Below, in pieces: positions 11,097 through 12,493 of a DNA stretch of 12,493 nucleotides (positions are counted from its first letter, which is position 1; the number at the start of each line of letters is the position of its first letter). Where the stretch lies: NCBI RefSeq assembly GCF_002943415.1, contig NZ_PTQZ01000024.1, positions 1 through 12,493 on the forward strand, written 5' to 3'. This stretch comes from Amnimonas aquatica. Lineage in GTDB: Bacteria > Pseudomonadota > Gammaproteobacteria > Pseudomonadales > Moraxellaceae. The position numbers and the translations under genes were made by a program. The notes under the pieces are model-generated. The model saw nothing but the letters and a program-made list of their open reading frames with translations, searched no databases and was not told the origin of the DNA.

Positions 11097-12196
11097 ACAT
11101 GACAGCGGCCCAGCGTGGTGTTTCCCCGGATGGCCAGATACGCGTCCTGGTGGTCGACGACTCTCCCTCCATGCGGCTGCTGCTGCAGCAGATGATCAAC
11201 CGCGAGCAGGACATGCGCGTGGTCGGCACGGCGCCGGATCCGCATGCCGCGCGCGAACTGATCAAGCAGCTGCGGCCGGACCTGATCACGCTCGATGTCG
11301 AGATGCCGGGCATGAACGGCCTGGAGTTCCTCGACCGCCTCATGCGCCTGCACCCCATGCCGGTGCTGATGATCTCCAGCCTGACCGCTGAAGGCAGCGA
11401 GCAGAGCCTGCGTGCGCTGGAGCTGGGTGCCGTCGACATCATCCGCAAGCGCGCGCTGACGCCGAAGAGCGAGTTCCTGGCCATGGCCGCCGAGGTCGCG
11501 GACAAGATCCGCGCGGCCTACCAGGCGGTACCGCACTTCCGGCGCCGGGCGCCGCTGCGGCAGGTGTCCGCGCGTCCGCTGGTGCATGCCGGCGCGCGCT
11601 TCGACCGGCGCAAGGTGGTGGTGGTCGGCGCCTCCACCGGCGGCACCGAGGCCATCAAGGATTTCCTCGAGGTCATGCCGCCGGGCTGCCCGCCGATCCT
11701 GCTCACCCAGCACATGCCGGAGGATTTCACTTTCCGTTTCGCCAAGCGCCTGAACGACTGCTGCGCGATCCGGGTCAAGGAGGCCGAGGCCGGTGAGCGC
11801 CTGCAGCCGGGCTGGGCCTACATCGCGCCCGGACATTCGCACATGCTGGTGCGGCGCGTGACTGGCGGCGGCTACGAGACCGTGCTGTCGCAAGGGCCGG
11901 AGGTGAACCTGCACCGGCCGGCGGTGGATGTGCTGTTCGATTCCGCCGCCGAGGCGGTCGGGCGTCATGCCGTCGGCGTGCTGCTGACCGGCATGGGCAA
12001 GGACGGCGCCGCCGGGCTGCTGCGCCTGCGGGAGTCCGGCGCCACCACGTTCACCCAGGATGAAGCCAGCTGCGTGGTCTTCGGCATGCCCAGGGCGGCG
12101 CGCGAGCTCGGCGCTTCCTGCGCCGAAGGGCCGCCGGCACGGCTGGCCGACCTGGCGCTGGCGGCGCTGCGCGACCGGCCGGAGGAGGTGTCCTGA
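11093..12196 (+). CDS. cheB: Chemoreceptor methylesterase/response regulator CheB
   Basis: CheB removes receptor methyl groups when phosphorylated by CheA. It has 367 residues from the first ATG. The N-terminal receiver has D22/D23 and phospho-acceptor D68 (LDVEMPG), with K119 as the conserved lysine. An Arg-rich linker (about 140-172) leads to the C-terminal esterase. Its catalytic triad is S181 (GASTGG), H207 (TQHMP) and D304 (GMGKDG), spaced like E. coli S164/H190/D286. After K119 the usual proline is replaced by arginine (IIRKRAL). Two starts are possible. ATG 11093 overlaps the cheD stop as ATGA. ATG 11099 (MTAAQ) has GAGG at 11088-11091 at better spacing. It is the last gene of the operon, and a hairpin begins eight bases after its stop. 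Confidence 0.95.
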   Translation: MNMTAAQRGVSPDGQIRVLVVDDSPSMRLLLQQMINREQDMRVVGTAPDPHAARELIKQLRPDLITLDVEMPGMNGLEFLDRLMRLHPMPVLMISSLTAEGSEQSLRALELGAVDIIRKRALTPKSEFLAMAAEVADKIRAAYQAVPHFRRRAPLRQVSARPLVHAGARFDRRKVVVVGASTGGTEAIKDFLEVMPPGCPPILLTQHMPEDFTFRFAKRLNDCCAIRVKEAEAGERLQPGWAYIAPGHSHMLVRRVTGGGYETVLSQGPEVNLHRPAVDVLFDSAAEAVGRHAVGVLLTGMGKDGAAGLLRLRESGATTFTQDEASCVVFGMPRAARELGASCAEGPPARLADLALAALRDRPEEVS

Positions 12197-12203
12197 AGCG
12201 GCG

Positions 12204-12239
12204 CCGGCCGGGCTGCGCCGCGCCATGGGGCAGGGCCGG
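12204..12239 (+). repeat. GC-rich hairpin after cheB
   Basis: CCGGCC (12204-12209) and CTGC (12213-12216) pair with GCAG (12230-12233) and GGCCGG (12234-12239), leaving a three-base bulge and a 13-base loop. It starts just after the cheB stop and has no adjacent T-run. It resembles the GC-rich hairpins after czcA and the receptor gene, and may stabilise the operon's 3' end. Confidence 0.6.
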
Positions 12240-12297
12240 ACCGCAGACTATCGGCAGTGGCGGCGGCGGACACGCCCCGGCATTTTTTTGACGATCC

Positions 12298-12345
12298 CGC
12301 GTCGACTGTCGGGCAAATGACGCGCGGCTTTTGTTTTTCTTTGTA
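12298..12345 (+). terminator. Probable terminator of the chemotaxis operon
   Basis: CGCGTC (12298-12303) pairs with GACGCG (12319-12324) around a 15-base loop, and CC/GG can extend the stem past one bulged C. A T-rich tract with three interruptions (12329-12345) follows. The stem is shorter than that of the terminator after czcA. A separate run of seven Ts at 12283-12289 after GC-rich sequence may add to termination. Confidence 0.6.
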
Positions 12346-12372
12346 TCTTGCTGTTTTCAATAAATAAAATTG

Positions 12373-12389
12373 TTGGCACACGGGTTGCT
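12373..12389 (+). promoter_or_regulatory. Sigma-54 (RpoN) promoter
   Basis: TTGGCACA, CGGG and TTGCT form a -24/-12 element with GG (12375-12376) and GC (12387-12388) separated by exactly 10 bases. It differs from TGGCACG-N4-TTGCW at one position. Transcription would start near 12400, about 26 bases before the ATG at 12426. Sigma-54 promoters need an enhancer-binding activator, in motile proteobacteria often a FleQ/FlrA-type or NtrC-type protein. I could not identify an activator site upstream. Confidence 0.8.
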
Positions 12390-12425
12390 TGAGTGCTGTG
12401 TGGCTGGCATTCGGGGTATCCGCTC

Positions 12426-12493
12426 ATGATCAAGAAAATCGTACTGTTCGGCCTGCTGGGCGTGCTGCTGCTGGCGGGCACCGTGATCGGCAC
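12426..12493 (+). CDS. Start of a membrane-anchored or secreted protein, truncated by window end
   Basis: Only 22 complete codons are visible. They read MIKKIVLFGLLGVLLLAGTV and continue past the edge. Two lysines followed by a long Leu/Gly/Val stretch indicate an N-terminal membrane anchor or a signal peptide; no lipobox cysteine is visible. GGGG at 12413-12416 is a modest ribosome-binding site nine bases upstream. The gene has its own sigma-54 promoter and so is separate from the che operon. With so little sequence the product cannot be named. A flagellar or motility membrane protein is possible from context alone. Confidence 0.6.
   Translation, partial: MIKKIVLFGLLGVLLLAGTVIG

Noticed and set aside
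12348..12372. Sigma-70 promoter or IHF site in the AT-rich stretch before the last gene
   Set aside because: TTGCTG and TAAAAT are only 11 bases apart, and the IHF consensus is matched poorly. The sigma-54 element explains the region better.

Overview
The window is uniformly GC-rich (about two thirds G+C by eye), with tightly packed plus-strand genes, ATGA start/stop overlaps and strong third-position GC. The proteins look proteobacterial: an HME-RND metal pump, an Aer-like aerotaxis receptor, and an E. coli-style CheR with its pentapeptide-binding loop. A motile beta- or gammaproteobacterium is the best guess; nothing here fixes the genus.

Region 1 (1-3805) is the end of a heavy-metal efflux operon. 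It holds the 3' part of a CzcB-like membrane fusion protein gene and a complete CzcA-like RND pump gene. Two hairpins follow, the second a clear intrinsic terminator.

Region 2 (about 3873-12196) is one chemotaxis operon: cheY-like, cheX/cheC-like, cheA, cheW, aer-like receptor, cheR, cheD, cheB. A FliA (sigma-28) type promoter lies between the metal-efflux terminator and the first che gene, with exact 11-base spacing. This ties the operon to the late flagellar regulon. The receptor carries an Aer-type FAD PAS domain, a membrane hairpin, a HAMP, a second PAS, two further HAMP-like segments and a signalling domain. It ends in a CheR/CheB tether-like EWEEF. CheA and CheW would couple it to phosphorylation of the CheY-like protein. 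CheR, CheB and CheD would adapt it. The small protein encoded between cheY and cheA fits the CheC/FliY/CheX phosphatase signature and may dephosphorylate CheY-P; no cheZ is visible. CheA appears to lack a P2 domain and has an Ala/Pro-rich linker instead.

Region 3 (12197-12493) holds a GC-rich hairpin after cheB, a probable terminator, and an AT-rich stretch. A near-consensus sigma-54 promoter (GG-N10-GC) follows, then the start of a gene for a membrane-anchored or secreted protein that runs off the window.

The most distinctive points are the CheX-like gene inside the operon, the multi-PAS/multi-HAMP Aer-like receptor with a pentapeptide tether, and the pair of flagellar-type alternative sigma promoters bracketing the locus. 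Each component is recognisable. I see no wholly unknown system.
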